Shown in pieces: positions 1-14,000 of a DNA stretch of 64,000 bases. The notes under the pieces were generated by a model that was given only the letters and a program-made list of their open reading frames with translations, made no database searches and was not told the origin of the DNA. Positions within the stretch are counted from its first letter, which is position 1. Each line of letters starts with the position of its first letter. The translations under genes were made by a program, and so were the position numbers. This DNA comes from Lichenostomus cassidix (Eukaryota > Chordata > Aves > Passeriformes > Meliphagidae). The stretch covers positions 47,917,850 to 47,981,849 of the forward strand of contig CM039183.1 in the NCBI GenBank assembly GCA_008360975.2, in the 5' to 3' direction.

Positions 1-1
1 T

Positions 2-199
2 GGGGAGCAGGAAAGTTCAAACAGCAGCAGCAAACCCAAAACAGTGCAGAGCTCGGAAAGTAGAAATAAGAAGAAGGTGAGTGATTCCAGTTCAGCCCAC
101 TGCTTACAGAAATTATACAGGGCTCCTGAAGACATCAGAAATTTCACCACTTCAGCTAAGCTTTTCTCTGAAGATAAAACGGTCAAATTTTATAATTAA
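2..199 (+). other. Edge-truncated open reading frame with a good splice donor
   Basis: The frame starting at base 2 is open for 65 codons to a TAA at 197-199 and is cut by the left edge. The first 25 codons are rich in Ser, Lys and Glu, and a strong donor (AAG then GTGAGT) begins at 77. It could be the end of a plus-strand exon nested in the UTRN intron, but I recognise no protein. A 65-codon open frame at an edge is also easily met by chance. Confidence 0.2.
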
Positions 200-693
200 G
201 TTTCATGGTTAATACCACAATGAAATGCAAATTTCCTTCATTATCGATAAAAAAATTTAACATATATTAAACTCCACTCTCAAGAGTGCTGTATCAGCAT
301 AGAAAAAGAAGAAAAAAAGCCACAACACATCAGGATAATGTTAGAAAGGCTTGGTAAACATTGCAAGTACAAACCAGCGCTCTCCTCTACAACACCTTCA
401 CAGAAATGCAGCGGAAGTGTTTCAGCACTGTCAACCTGAACATAAGTTCTCCAAAATTATTTTGGAATATGCCGCATGCCTTTTAACATAACCCAGGTTC
501 AAAAATAGGCATTGCCAAGATCCACTTACTCAAATAATCTTTTAGAGGCACCACTGTAGTACCCAAGTACCCTCTAGTTCAGTGCTGCAGAGAGTTTAGT
601 CCTCTATAGTCAGTCTCTCCTCCTTTTCTGGCACTGTAACAGTGCAAAAAGCAGCAAATGATACCTGGTGGGGAAAGGACAGATCACCACACA

Positions 694-800
694 TATCATA
701 GAATCTGCTAAGCTGGAAGGGACACACCAGGATCACTGAGTCCAACTCCTGACCTTGCCCAGGACACTCCAAGAATACACCCTTGTGTCTGGATACAAAA
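694..800 (-). mobile_element. CR1 LINE 3'-end fragment
   Basis: The forward text runs ATCATAGAATC, then GGAAGGGACA, then GAGTCCAACTCCTGACC. This is the reverse complement of the conserved avian CR1 3' end, so the element lies on the minus strand. It is a short, 5'-truncated and diverged copy, as is usual for CR1. Confidence 0.75.
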
Positions 801-1367
801 TCCACTATAAAAGTGGAAGCCAGGCAGACTAGAACAATGTGTTTCATGTTTGCATTAACAAGTTATTGCCAGATCTTTGACTATGATTTATGAACACTGC
901 ATGCAGGAAATGGAATAAAAAAAAAATCATCAAGCAATTATTTCCTGTCCCAAAAGCTGGGGCACACAGTAGTGAAATCCCAACACAGTATAAAACCACA
1001 AGGAAACTATGTATGTGACACTTAAAGGCTGAGTTAAGTTTTCACTTCCACAAAGCCAAGGTCACAGGAACAAGCCCAGTGCAGTCACCAGCACAGAACC
1101 ACAGAAGCCTCCCCAGCTGGGTGGGGACCTCTTGCTGAGAGAGAAACTAAAATTTTCCAGCAAGTTCATGAAACCACCACTATCCTTCCTCATTCAGTGG
1201 AGCTATTAAAACACAACTTTCACAGTTGGATACACAAGTAAGAAAGTACACAGACAAGGAAGGAGACAAGCCTACAGAAGGACAGGAAAATATAGCTACA
1301 AACTTGCAAATTCAGACACTGACCAGCAGGAGAGCCTTAGCATGTCTTGGACCAAGTGAAAGGGAAC

Positions 1368-1388
1368 AAAAAAAAAAAAAAAAAAAAA
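1368..1388 (+). repeat. Poly(A) run of 21
   Basis: An uninterrupted A tract in the UTRN intron. No retrocopy is recognisable beside it. Confidence 0.9.
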
Positions 1389-4300
1389 TCAACTACCAGC
1401 TTTTCTCCAGCAAGTTGTAAGGAAGCAAAGCAGTAAAGCTACCTGCATTTTCAGAGTCCAAATATCAATATCCAGACACTACATATACAGGAGAAACTGA
1501 CAGATTTCAGAAAATAAAGAGTCCCATGAGAAACCTTGGGAGTCAGCTTTACCAAACCTGCAGAGTAGCTGAGCTCAACATCCACAGACAGTCATAAGAA
1601 GTGTTTGAGGTTCTTTTTCATTTGAGACAGAGCTAACCAGGAAAAGGGGGGTGGGCTGGGGACAGAGGGGAAACAACAAAGAAGTAGCAACAAATTTCAT
1701 CCCATATAGACTGAATTCCCTCAGTTGTTTGCCTGAAATGCATTTTTCTGTATCTACTACATGAAGGCTCTGACCTCGTGAAACAGCACGCATGTCCTCT
1801 GTCTACCACTTCTGCTCTGAATGCCTCTCATCCCCTAAAAACCTTTTACTGGACGACTCAGGAGATTTACCTTTAGCTCAGTTATGGCATTGCTTTTTTA
1901 AAAAAAGTGAATATGCAAGAATACATATTGTCCACATGGCATTTGCTTATTCTGGACAAAATTACTCCAGTCACAATCTAGAGAACTACCATTCAAAAAA
2001 ATCCAAAGACCTTAGGACAGTATACACCAATTCTTAGACCAAATTTCAGATTAAAAAAAAATTACAAATCACCCTGCTTCTAGTAATTGTTATCATTCAA
2101 GGTTCTCAACAGTTATCTTCTATATCCCCAATTCTCAGGAGCTCCCCACACAGTCTGGATGTGACAAGGAAATAAACCCATCCCCTAAGAGATGCCCAGC
2201 CATGTTAAGGATGCACTCCCACATGTGCACATACACACACTTATTGCTGGCTGCCTCCAAGCCACCCTTGTTAGCTGGGGAAAACTCAGGGGGTTCTGCA
2301 CGGTTTGCAAGAATTCCTACCCCAGCAAGTGATGGAAGAAGTACAGACATGTGCTTTAGTATGAACTGAGGATTTACCATACTCCTAAGCAACTAACTGG
2401 AAACACCTCATTAGAAACAGACTTCTAACAATCTCAGATCCGCACACTGCTGTATAATTAGTTTCAACTTGAAAGGGCTGCATAATTTCTCAGGAATATC
2501 ACCATTTCTAAACGGAAGTCCTAGAAGGGGAAAGCAGATAGAGGTGTATGCATACATACATGTGCACAGGCATATATATCTACATATACCTCCTTCTCTC
2601 TTATCTTTAAGTATACACAACAAAGATGACAAAAACCCAACCCCATTACATCTTGTTCCATCACTTAAAAACCACTGCCTTACCTTGTGGCTGTGCTTTT
2701 GTACATCAGGAAGAAACATCCAAGCTAGAAAGTGCATAATTACACTTCTATTTACTTTACCATTCACTTTATGAGGGGGAGGGTTAGGAACAGGAGTGGT
2801 TGAAAATATGTCCTTCCCTGAGGGCTGAAACTCACGAAACATGTTTTTTTGAGAAACAGTGGTTTTTTTTTCCCCTTGGAGCTCTATCACCTCCATTCCC
2901 TAACCTTTACATTAACTTCAGTGGGTACATCTAATCACCTTGCTAGCTAATGTACTTAGTATTCAGTATTTTATCTGAGCCATTTCTACCACTTAGGAAA
3001 GATATCGTTGCCTTTCTCACAACATTAGTCACAAGTGACACCTACCTACCCAGTGACTATGACAAAAAAGCAAGGTACAAGAACTACTAATCTTCGAAAG
3101 CTCTACCTTCTTTCAATTTTGAAGGCATTAATCCACATCTTCAGTGAGAAAACAGAGAAAGGAGAAGGAAGTCAGGGTAAGCTTTTCTGTTTGGTTTCTT
3201 TTACGATTTGTTTGTTTTCTTAAGGAAGACTAGGCTATAGTACTAAAGATCAAGGCTGACCTTCCTGGATGTTTTTGGTATTTCCCTTGAAAATGCACAG
3301 ATCTGAGCTATGGATACCCCAAATATTACATTCATCTGTCACACCAAAGGTCTGTGACAATAAATAGTGCTGAAGAGTAACAAAAACAAGTCAAATTTTA
3401 CAGTTTTTCCTTCTGATTGAGAACAAAGGAAAAAAAACCCTACTGTTCTGCAGTATAAACAGGTCTCATCTGCAGAGAAAAAAATACCTTAACAATAGAT
3501 AGCTACTGTTGTAACACTGTAACCCAAAACTATACCATAAAGAGGTCTTTACCACTTCAAATTTCATCTGGATATCCATCCTTAGAGACACCCTGCCCTA
3601 ACAGGATAAAAGATCTCTTTGATATGGTGGCTCTGATGCTAGGCTGAATACAGGTAGAAAAACAAGAAAAATGTTAAACCTTTGAAATACACATTCACTT
3701 AACAAACCCAAGACACAGCAGTCAACATGGGCAACAGCAAAGATGAACTGTTACAGGCAGCTGGTACTATGGACAGATTGCACCCAAATTAAAGACTTTA
3801 CAAGTGATCCACTGGTCCAAGAAACACCACCAACCGAGAACCAAGTTCAGGAAAACTAAGCACACAGAAGTTACAGCTGCTTCTTTACTCTTACCATCTC
3901 TCATTAAAAAAAACCCCAAAACTATAAGAAACAGCTAGGGGGAATGAAGGACAAAGTAATAGAGGGATGGAAGAACACCACACTTACATAAAAAAACCAC
4001 CTACCAAAAAACACCTACACATGCTGAAATACAATACTTAGATTAAACTACAAGAGAAGTCAAGGGTATTCTTAAACAATAAAGGGGATCCAAATCCATT
4101 AGCAAGTATTTAAAAACACACTACAAGGACACATATCAGACAGCTCCACCTCCCAATATCTACTAGAAACAACTGCTCACCAAACACCATGTGTGTTGTG
4201 TGTAGAAACTGCCTTTTTTTCAGCCACTGTGCCTTTACACTAAGCTGAAAGAGGTGTCTAAAGCATTTCAGCATTTCCACCTACTCCCATTTTTATGCAT

Positions 4301-7300
4301 CAACACTGATTCTCTTGCAAGAAGTCATCTCTTGAGGTTAAATTTTAAACAGACCATGTTATATTTGCATAGGTCTAGTTAATGAAGAAATGACTGGTAG
4401 AGTATAATATCGTGACCTTCTGTCATGAATTTTAATCGCCTACAGATGGTTAAGTTAAGCCTTATCTTCCCACATGAACAGATCCACATGGATCATTTCT
4501 CCCTCACCTTATGTGGCACAGCTGGCACTTCATGGAGCCCATTGCTGTGCCCGTGAGTTACCTGCAACACAACCTGTGGTGGATGAAGTGGAGCAGTGGC
4601 TCAGGTGTGACCCCTGCATGGAGGAACTGAGGTGGGTACTAAACTGGAATTACTCTGCCCAAACCCAACTGAAGAATCCTCCCTTGTAATGCCATGGCTG
4701 CTGTAAATAGAGTGATTCCTAAACCAGCACGGTTGTTCTAACTTTAATGATCTCCACTGCTCTTCTAAATTTGTCAAATTTCTTCAAAAGAACGATTCTG
4801 CATTCCCAACAAAGGTTCCCCCTCCTTGTTCTTCAGGTTGCAACACAAGAATAGGGCCATTTTAAGAGAAAAGTCAGCTTGGAAAAATTGAGGAAAGGAA
4901 GCAAGCAGTCTTCCATCTCTCCATGAAATGAAGAATTTCACTTCAACTGAGCAATGACAACCTTTCCTTCTGTAGCACATTAATGCCACTAACTATTGAG
5001 AAGAGACCAACAGATTTATTAAAGCTGAGGTCAACCTGCAATTTATGAAAAACCTTTAATAAGTTTTACAAAACTCAATTACATGAATTCAGTAAAATTT
5101 AGGTATCCATTAGAGAAGGCACAAAGCTTTTCCCCTCTATAAGCAATTTTTAAAATAAAGGTTTCATTGAATAAATGACAATCCAAGACAAGATGCCTTT
5201 GCAAAAATCACATATTGCCAGATTCAACTCTCAACACCCTTACTCAGCACATTCTAGATTTGCCTTTTGGGTTTTTTTCAGTATGTGCTTTTGCAAAGAA
5301 ACCACTAACTTTACATGCAGCAACTTGCAAGATCCTCAAAGATTTTCTGCCAAACCTCCTCTTCACTAGGGTGTTAATTCACCATATAAATATTCAAAGA
5401 TACTCTTGAATAACTGCCAGAAGGGAACACACTCTTCTGTAGCTACACAGTCACATCCATGCTTACTTAGCTCACTATAAGTAATGCTCTGCCCTGGGGT
5501 GGAAAAGCAAGGCCAGGTAACAAAGTTCTACTAATGGGGAAAAAAATCCCAAGAAAAAAGCAAGCCATCTTGGTCACTCCAGAACACTATTATCCTTTGA
5601 TAATTAGCTGCCTAGAGAGAAGCAGGAGCCCCAAATTTTCCTTGTAGATGATGCATAAAGTTCCCTTTGCCTATTGCTTCCACACTTGTTACCCAACAAT
5701 CTCAGACAGACCTGAAAAATTCATGTCAGGATGAGCTTCTATATCAATAGTTGCAAGGGGACAGCTAGAAAGGTGACCACACTCCACTCCATGAATCCCT
5801 CAAATACTGGCAAAACCACCGAAAAACTATTACAAGAGCTCACCATGTCACATCTCAGCTAAAAAGTAAGCTAAACAAGCCTAAGGATATCCAACCATAT
5901 CCTCCACAGCCAATGACCAGATCTGCACATTAGCTCAAAGCTAAAATAGGTTTGGGAACCTACAGGCTTGTTTTATGCTAAATAGAGACAGTCTGCAAGG
6001 CAGAAGTAGGCATGAAGGGAAAAAACCCAGGAAAATATTAGATCGTTTTGTTCACATTTTTCATCTGTTTTCAAAAGGCTAATTTCCTCATTTTAGAAAT
6101 CAAAGAACAAAAACCTCAAGGCCAAGGTGATATTTTGGGCCATTATTCAACCTAGCTTTACATTAAATAAGTATATTTTCCTTAAGGATGTAATTTTAAA
6201 AGTAGTCTCTTTTGCGTATATATTCTTACTCGAACAGAAATTTAAAATAATCTTAAAAATTAAATATGTGGTTATTCATATTTAATTTAGTTTATTCTAC
6301 AGAAGAAAATTTGAAATGGGACTTTAAAAATTATTTAAAGCTGAGAGGACTTATTTAACTAGTTCTATTTATTATAAAAAGAAATTATCATTATTGAATC
6401 AGTTCTTGGTAAGGTTCTAGCAGTGAAATTCTCTCACCTTGTATTAATACACTGCCCTTCATTATTGAGATATAATTAGACCAGTTTGCAAAAAGCGCAG
6501 GGCACTATTTTTGCACTTGAATGTTAGAGCAAGGGGTTACCTATTTACACTACAGATATTTAAATAAACAGCATGTTATTTATAACAAGCTGGATGATTC
6601 TGAAAGACATAATCTAACTGACTCACCCGCTCCTCAGCTGTACTCTCCAAACCCTGCAGGACTGGGGGAGGGTGAGGGAAATGTCTATAGAGTGTTGAGG
6701 AAGGAATTCTTTATGTAGTAAAACTTGTATCTGGTCTCCCTTGATTAAGATACTTCAAGGATGTCTTAGTTAAAAAATAGTAATTTAATCAGAAATTCTC
6801 TTTTGTTCCTATTTTTTGCATTAATTCAATCCTTAGGTCTAAAAATAATTATCTGCGAAATAGGGTTTATAAGTCTTAACCATATTCACCTTACACAGAA
6901 GGTGCAAGCTCTATATCATACACCATAAATTTGTTGGACTTTACAAAAAGGCTTTTGTGATAATGTGCAGATTCCAAACTGTAGCTGAGCTCAATTTATT
7001 CATCAAAAAATGAGAGGGATAAAAAGAAAGGAAAAAATAAAGCCTCTATTAAGTGTGCCACTATACAGACACAAAGCAGTTTAAAAAAGTCTCACACAAT
7101 TGACACACATTATTTTTCCCCCACTTACGCCACACTGCATCCCAAGTAACAGATCCAGATCAAAATCTGACCCACAGCCACAGATTCTCACCAAGATCAA
7201 ACATAATTAATTTAATTGCTTTTTAAAGACTTCCAGTAACATTAGTTATCTTAATTACCATTCATCTGCTCTGTCAGATGATAACCTTTTGGCTCTGCTA

Positions 7301-9847
7301 AATTTGGGAGTGCCAAGAACGTACTATTTCCTTTTTTCCATTGCACTGTAGATGAGAGTTGAGTCTCCAACTTCTACAGCCTCTTTACATTTTTTTGGCA
7401 GCACAAGAGTTTTTTAATAGGATAGCAAGTTAAGGACATTTTTGAGTGCTGGAAGAGTATGAAAGAAACCTGATTACAAATGAGAATACCAGGCACACAT
7501 AATATCTTAGGAGGAACAAGACCCCTTTTTCTGCCTTTTTCCCCCCATCACTAGGAGAAAAACAGTTGTGTGCATATTAGGGGAAAACACGTCAGATTAG
7601 CAAGCATAAGGACCCAATTCCATAAGAAAACAGACTTTTCCAACTGGAGGAAACAAGTTTAAAGTTCTGATCCATTTCACAACTTCTCTCCTCCTTCCCA
7701 TACCCACACAAGTTATGCAGAATGCTTTCATAATCAGGTTGCACTTCTCTAGGCCACATAAATTTTTGTTTCAGATGATCACTATAGTACATTACCATCT
7801 TTCAGCACTGCAGTGTATCCCAAGTATGTTCTTTATTATTTATATTTATGTTCTTTAACCCCTTCCTTCTTTTTACAGGCAGCAAAATGAAATTGAACAT
7901 TACATTTTAATCTTTCTTTTTCATGGGGACAAATATAAGTTAGAGCCAGAAATTGCAGGGCCAAATAAGAAGCTATAACAAAGGAGGTGAGAGCTAACAT
8001 GCTGCATAAATTATGCAGCAAAATATTTCTAAGCAGTCTTGGTTTTACTTGGAATTTTATTTGAACATTATACGGACACAGACCATTTTCACCACCTGAC
8101 TAATGGTTTCTGCTCCATCCCAGCTCCCCCTGCCCAACAGCAGCAGGGAAGCACTGTGGAAGAAGGGATGCATCAGGACTTCCATGGCAACAACCAGCAG
8201 CAAATTTAGAGATTTCATTTTCTTTTCTGCCCAAATTACCCTAGAACCAAATCCTCCATTGAGTATACTACTCAACATGAATTAATTTTCCTAGCGAGCT
8301 CCAAAGTTTTGCAGTGTATCCCATTTCCTCCAAAGGCCATTCAACAGAGCAGAACTACTTCAGAGAAGATGCTACTGTCAATCACAGACTTAATCCTGAA
8401 ACAAAATTTAATCAACTGCTCTAAGGACACTGAATCCTTTAAGGATAAATACAGCAGCCCAAGACCTTTTCAACATTGTATTGCAAAGACAGAGTAAAAT
8501 CAAATTTGACATGCCTACAACGGATCACGGCTTTTAGGACCTTTCACCACCTTCACACTAGTTTTCTCAGTGCTAAAAGCACCCGCCCCAATTAACAGGC
8601 AAAGAACCTTTGCATCACATGTGAAATTTTGCCCAGAACACAGAAAATATATTGGCATTTAATTATGATCTTTACACATAAAGCCACAAGCTGTGGGATC
8701 CACCAGATGTTATATGCTCCTCTTCTACCCTAATTCCTACTGAAGAAAATTTTCCTGTCTCAGAAGTGGGCTGGAGTGTTCATGTTCACTCATGCTGGAG
8801 TGTTCCCTGACCTAACCCAGTAACCTCTAATTTAGGTGTAGCATCAAGTGAACCAGTAAGAGCAACATTAAAGCAGCTGCAAAACGCAAGAGCTCCTGCA
8901 ATGTGAAAGTGCCCTGAAGCAGAAGTACCACACTTACATTCCTCTTCCGGACAGCGCTACACTTACTGACACAACGCACATGGCATGAGATTCCTGTGGG
9001 AATTCGGGAACACCAAGGATAGCAACCTCACCCAGGAAGTAATCAAGAACCAGACCTCAATTGCACCAACCACAGCATGCCACACAGCTCACTTCACGAC
9101 TGACCACACATGTGAATGAACGCAATGCAGAGATCACAAAGCTGAGACATTTGACCCGGACAACTCTACATAATGCCCCTATAAGCACACTGGTAACCTC
9201 AGTGCCAGATGCCAGAGCACCACTGTGCCCGAGCTAGCACACTCTGTACTGTGCATATCCTGTATCACAGCTCAGAACCCAATTTTGCACCAGGCAAACC
9301 AAGGAAAGAGCTCCCAAACATACCCCCCTTATTTCCTCCAGGAAAACATGGACTCAGTCTCTTGTCAAAGGGTTCATCATCACGTATGTGGTGACATATT
9401 TCCCCTCTATACACAGCCCTAAGCTCTCCTCCTTTCTAAGCATCTCAACTATTTGGACTCTGACACTGACTTAAGTATCCTGACCATTTATCTCATCTCA
9501 GGTAAATAACTACAGCAATGACACTTTTTTTTCCTGCAATGGATTTTTGTTAAAAAAAACAGGAACAGTATAGCCCCCCCTTGCAACACAGTGGCTGTTT
9601 ATCATAACACTACATCCTTGCAACCATCACCAGGGCTAGGGGCTGGATGGTTGCCAATATGGGCAACAAAGGGGCTCGTTTTGGTTGTTTTATTTTGGAG
9701 AAGAAACAGGAGAGCAATGTTCCTTTTCTCTAGCTCTTGATTTATATCCTTTATGATGCCTTTCTCCTGGAGGAGGGGTGGGAATCAAGACTTACTGCAA
9801 GGCTGCTCTTCCATTTAGATCATCATCTTTCAGCATCAAGTTTTCCA

Positions 9848-9933
9848 GAATTATAGAATCATTTATGTTGGAGGAGACCTCTAAGGCCACAGAGTCCAAC
9901 CATTAAATTAGCACTGCCAAGTGGACCGATAAA
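9848..9933 (-). mobile_element. CR1 LINE 3'-end fragment
   Basis: The sequence begins ATTATAGAATCATTTATG and continues through GAGTCCAACCATTAA and AGCACTGCCAAGT, a familiar avian CR1 3' end read in reverse. Only the last 85 or so bases are recognisable. Confidence 0.8.
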
Positions 9934-11028
9934 CTCCTCTTTTCGGCCTACAGTTTTGGACATGATCATTGAATACCCCTCCAGTGCAGAAACACATACA
10001 AACACACACAACCTGCCCCAGAAAGTTTTGGGACTTGCCTGATTTATAACAAAATGCCTTCAATGCTCTCTGGCATCTCACTCTCTTCCTGGTACACCCT
10101 CTCTCTGTGCAATACATCAGGAATGGGCACCATCTCATCTTACACTGCAGTCAGGTGCCCAGTGGAATGGTCAGTGGTCGGAACCCTTTGAAAATTTGAA
10201 CTGCCACATCAACAGTGATAAGCTAGCATGAGGGCTCTAATTACAAGGCAGTGGCAGGAAAGAGGTACCACCCCAAATCTGTCCCCTGCCATATTTTAGA
10301 AAAGGTCATCCCTTTTTCACAGTGCTCAATGGCCAAGGGCCAGGCTAGGCATCAGGTGCTTGCACAGCAGGCAGATGCCCACAGGCTCCCCCAGCCATGC
10401 AAGCTGTCTGCGGCAGCACCCTGGCACACTGCTCTGCCATGCTGAAAAACCAACTGCTCCAATAACCTATGGGAAAGATGCCTTAAAATACCTAGACCTT
10501 TTGTGTATCCACTACCATAGCTAAGGGCTCCTTCCCCACCCAGATGCTCTGGGAGCATTGGGCCCTCAAGTCTTTCCTCAGTAATTACTGCCTTCAGCTC
10601 ATCTTCCACCAAGTCTTTCCTGTACAAATATTCACAGACATACCTCTGCAAACAATCCCGATTTCACTGGAGTTATCGTCTGTGAAGATGATCTAAAGCA
10701 GCAGCTGAATCCTTGAGGATTCCTTTTTTCCCTGCAAGTACCTGCCAGGACAGGAAGGTGAAGCCAAGGAGGCAATAGAGTCCAGCAGCAAAAAAAAAAA
10801 AATAAAAAGGCTATTTTCCACCTGTTTCACTAGATTTTCAGACTGTCTCTAATTACCTCCTGTCCACGGCACACAAGAGATGCTGCCTGAAAAACAGAAG
10901 CACAGGGGGCCTCAGGTGTCAGCACACAGCCCCACCACACATCAGGACATGTCCCAGGGCAATGGGAACCAGCACCACCACATTCATCCCTTTAGCCTTT
11001 CTTCATACCAGGCCGACAGCAGGGGGGA

Positions 11029-11083
11029 AAAAAAAAATAGTAACAACAACAACCCAAAAAAAAAAAACAATTTAAAAAAAAAA
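11029..11083 (+). repeat. A-rich low-complexity tract with (CAA)n
   Basis: Several A runs are interrupted by ACAACAACAAC and CCC. This low-complexity sequence generates lysine- and asparagine-rich chance open frames. Confidence 0.8.
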
Positions 11084-14000
11084 AGATTTCCAGCTCTTTT
11101 GCTCTTTCCCTATATACTGGGCAGCACACACTCAGTCAATCACTGCAGTCTTCCTTCAACTGGAAGAAAAACCATGAAGTTGAACAAGGTGGAGCATGCA
11201 CATATGCAGACACACACACAAAAAAGAGCAACTCCTGGGAAAAACACAAGTATGTTTTCCAAAAAGAAAGGCTTTTTAGTTTATTTTGGATAATTTTTTT
11301 TAACTGCATATCACATTCAACAATTATTATCCTTATACTTGGAATTAAACAGGACATCTATTTTTAAGTATTATTCATTCAGTCACAAGTCATCCCCTGA
11401 GACAAGACAAATAATAATAAATCAGTGCCCCCAGCAAGCACAGCATCACCCTGGCTATCAATCAGCCTGATTGGCCCTTCTACGTTGCCATCATATTTTA
11501 TATGCACCTCTGGATTATATGTGTCACAAAACCTTTCTAATACAGGCATCTCATCAGACTCAAGATCCTATGTATTGAATCCAGTCAAGTGCTCCGAAGC
11601 ATCTTCTTTCAAGCCAAATTCTGCCAGACAAACCAGCGATATGTATTGAGGCAAGTTTATACACTCAGGCAGAGAGCAGGCTAACATATTTAATCTTTAT
11701 AAAATGGAGTCTCAGTTTGAGAAGTAAAATGTCCCAGTCTTGCAACTGATAGTAGAAGACCACTAGTGCTAACAGGAGATGGATGAGCGCAGAGTTTGCT
11801 TCAGTCCAGTACACACACTTCCAGATTTTTTCCATCTGTTTTGGGGACTGCTTCATTTATACAGTGTGACACATAAAAAGGGCGTGTTACCACCAAGGCA
11901 CTGTCCCACTTGATGCCTTAGACATGCCTGACCATAGAATCTCACCTGCCCCACTGCACTGCTGTCATTAATTTCACTGTTTCTTCAAGAGGAAAAAGGA
12001 GTCCCAAACTAGCAAAGTGTAATCACTTCCCAAAAGCAATCCATTTTGCAAAGCCAGGTATTGTTCTTTCATCCTATTGCACATACCCTTAGCTAAGGAA
12101 AGCGAAAATGCTTGAGTGAACACACTACCTTTCTTTGGATACGATACACTACAACACGCAAAGAGCTTTCACACCACAACCCCGTTGTGCATCTTGCTCA
12201 AAAATAACTGATCCTGGAAACCAAGGAGAGTTTGGGGGTTTTTTTATTAGAAAGACTTTGCCTGTTTGTTTTTCCAAGTCAGAAAAGGTACATTCTTTCT
12301 CTGTGTTTTCTTCAAGGAGACGAACACACCCAATACTGTTAGTCACTATGTAAGCAAAGTAACTACTATCTTTTACCAATGATGAAATATTTAAAACTGT
12401 CTGCTGAGAAGGGGAAGTTATTTACCACGTAGTGGCGGAAAACCCACTTCAGCAGATTACAGGTAGAGAAAGTCTCAAAGTCAGGAAATTCTTAGCTCAA
12501 AGATTTGGAAAAACAACTGTCATGATCTAGTATATAAATTATTTCCCCTCTTAAAATGAGTAAGAACAACAAAACGCAGCTGACATGTAATTCATTAACT
12601 TCAAGTTTCCCAAGTTTTAGGAACCACTTACTTCATTACAGCCTAAATGAAAACCTTTCTAAACAGCTGCTTTAGATTTAACAAATTCTAAAATTTGGTT
12701 TCTCAGGTCCATGCCTCACTTCTCTCCAGAAGACAGTCTACGCAAGGACTCTGAGAAGTCACTCCTGAGATTTCATAGCAGGTTCTCATGCCCCCTCCTG
12801 CCATGCATACATGGATGTGTAAGAAAGATGAAGACAGTGCATTAATCCTCCTGACATAAAAGGGCATTTGTCATAAGGATGCAGAGGTGTCATTCAAGGA
12901 GAGGCTCCACAGGAGGACCGAGAAGTAACAGACACCACTGTGGCTGATGCAGCAGTCACTCCATCCCTGCATCTCAACAGCTCTCTAAGTCTTGACTGAT
13001 CTAGTTTTCTTTGGAAAAGAAAGGACAAGAAAAGCATCTACAAGGAAACAAGTCGCAAACTGATGCCATCAGCTTCCCAATGCCCGTAAGTAGAAGAAAA
13101 AAGTTTTCCAAGTAGTAGTATGATGCACGTGGGCATTGGAAGCTTCTTGCTAGCACTGGAGTATTTTTGCAAAAACTTGACATCTGTGTTTCATGCATTG
13201 CTCTTCACTGGAGAGAGAAAAGAAGAAGGCAACAGTGATCTGCAAAGGCAGCAGTGCAGAACATCAGGTCATGAGCCTGACATCTACAGACTCTGTAAAA
13301 CACTAGAATTATGAAAAGCAGAATTCTTTCAATCTCCTTTCTTTCAGTACTGATTCACCTGTAACCAAGGAACTTTCTGTTAACATTCAGAAAGCAAATA
13401 ATGAACTTGAATTGAGTTTCAATAGCCTTCAAAACAGAAATAACCCCAACACAGAGTGGTATGATTTGTGACAATGGACACAATTCCATTTGAACTTTTC
13501 CCTTCTCTTTCTCCTTTTCCATTTCGAACATGCTGACTATGCACTCAAGGATAAAATCACTTCCACATTAATACAATTGTCAATATTTAACTTGTCCTAT
13601 CAAGACAGCAATGCAATCTTCCAAAAGTATGTTTCACAACTTTAATTCTGAAATGTCCGGTGAAACCAGAACACTGGCTTGCAGGAGCAGGTGTTTTATT
13701 TAAAATGCCCTTTTGTCCTGAACTAGCTCAAAGCTCCCAATCTCAGTGTGCCAGTGAAACACAGCACTCTCACCAGAAAGTACCTGAGCTCTATGCAAAT
13801 GACACTGTCAGACAGAGTACTCCTCTGCACAGATTATAAAATGTGTAAATGTAGTTTTTGAGTACAAAAACCAGAGTGAATACTTCCCATTTGTATTGTG
13901 ACCGTTAATAACTCTCTGATTAAACTTAATAAACTCTATTCTAAATGAAAAGTGTGTTAAATAAGTTACAAAAATTATTTTTTTTATGTTCAGTAAATCA

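Noticed and set aside
2411..2896. 161-codon minus-strand frame
   Set aside because: No recognisable domain, overlapped by a plus-strand frame of 101 codons, and lies in ordinary intron sequence.
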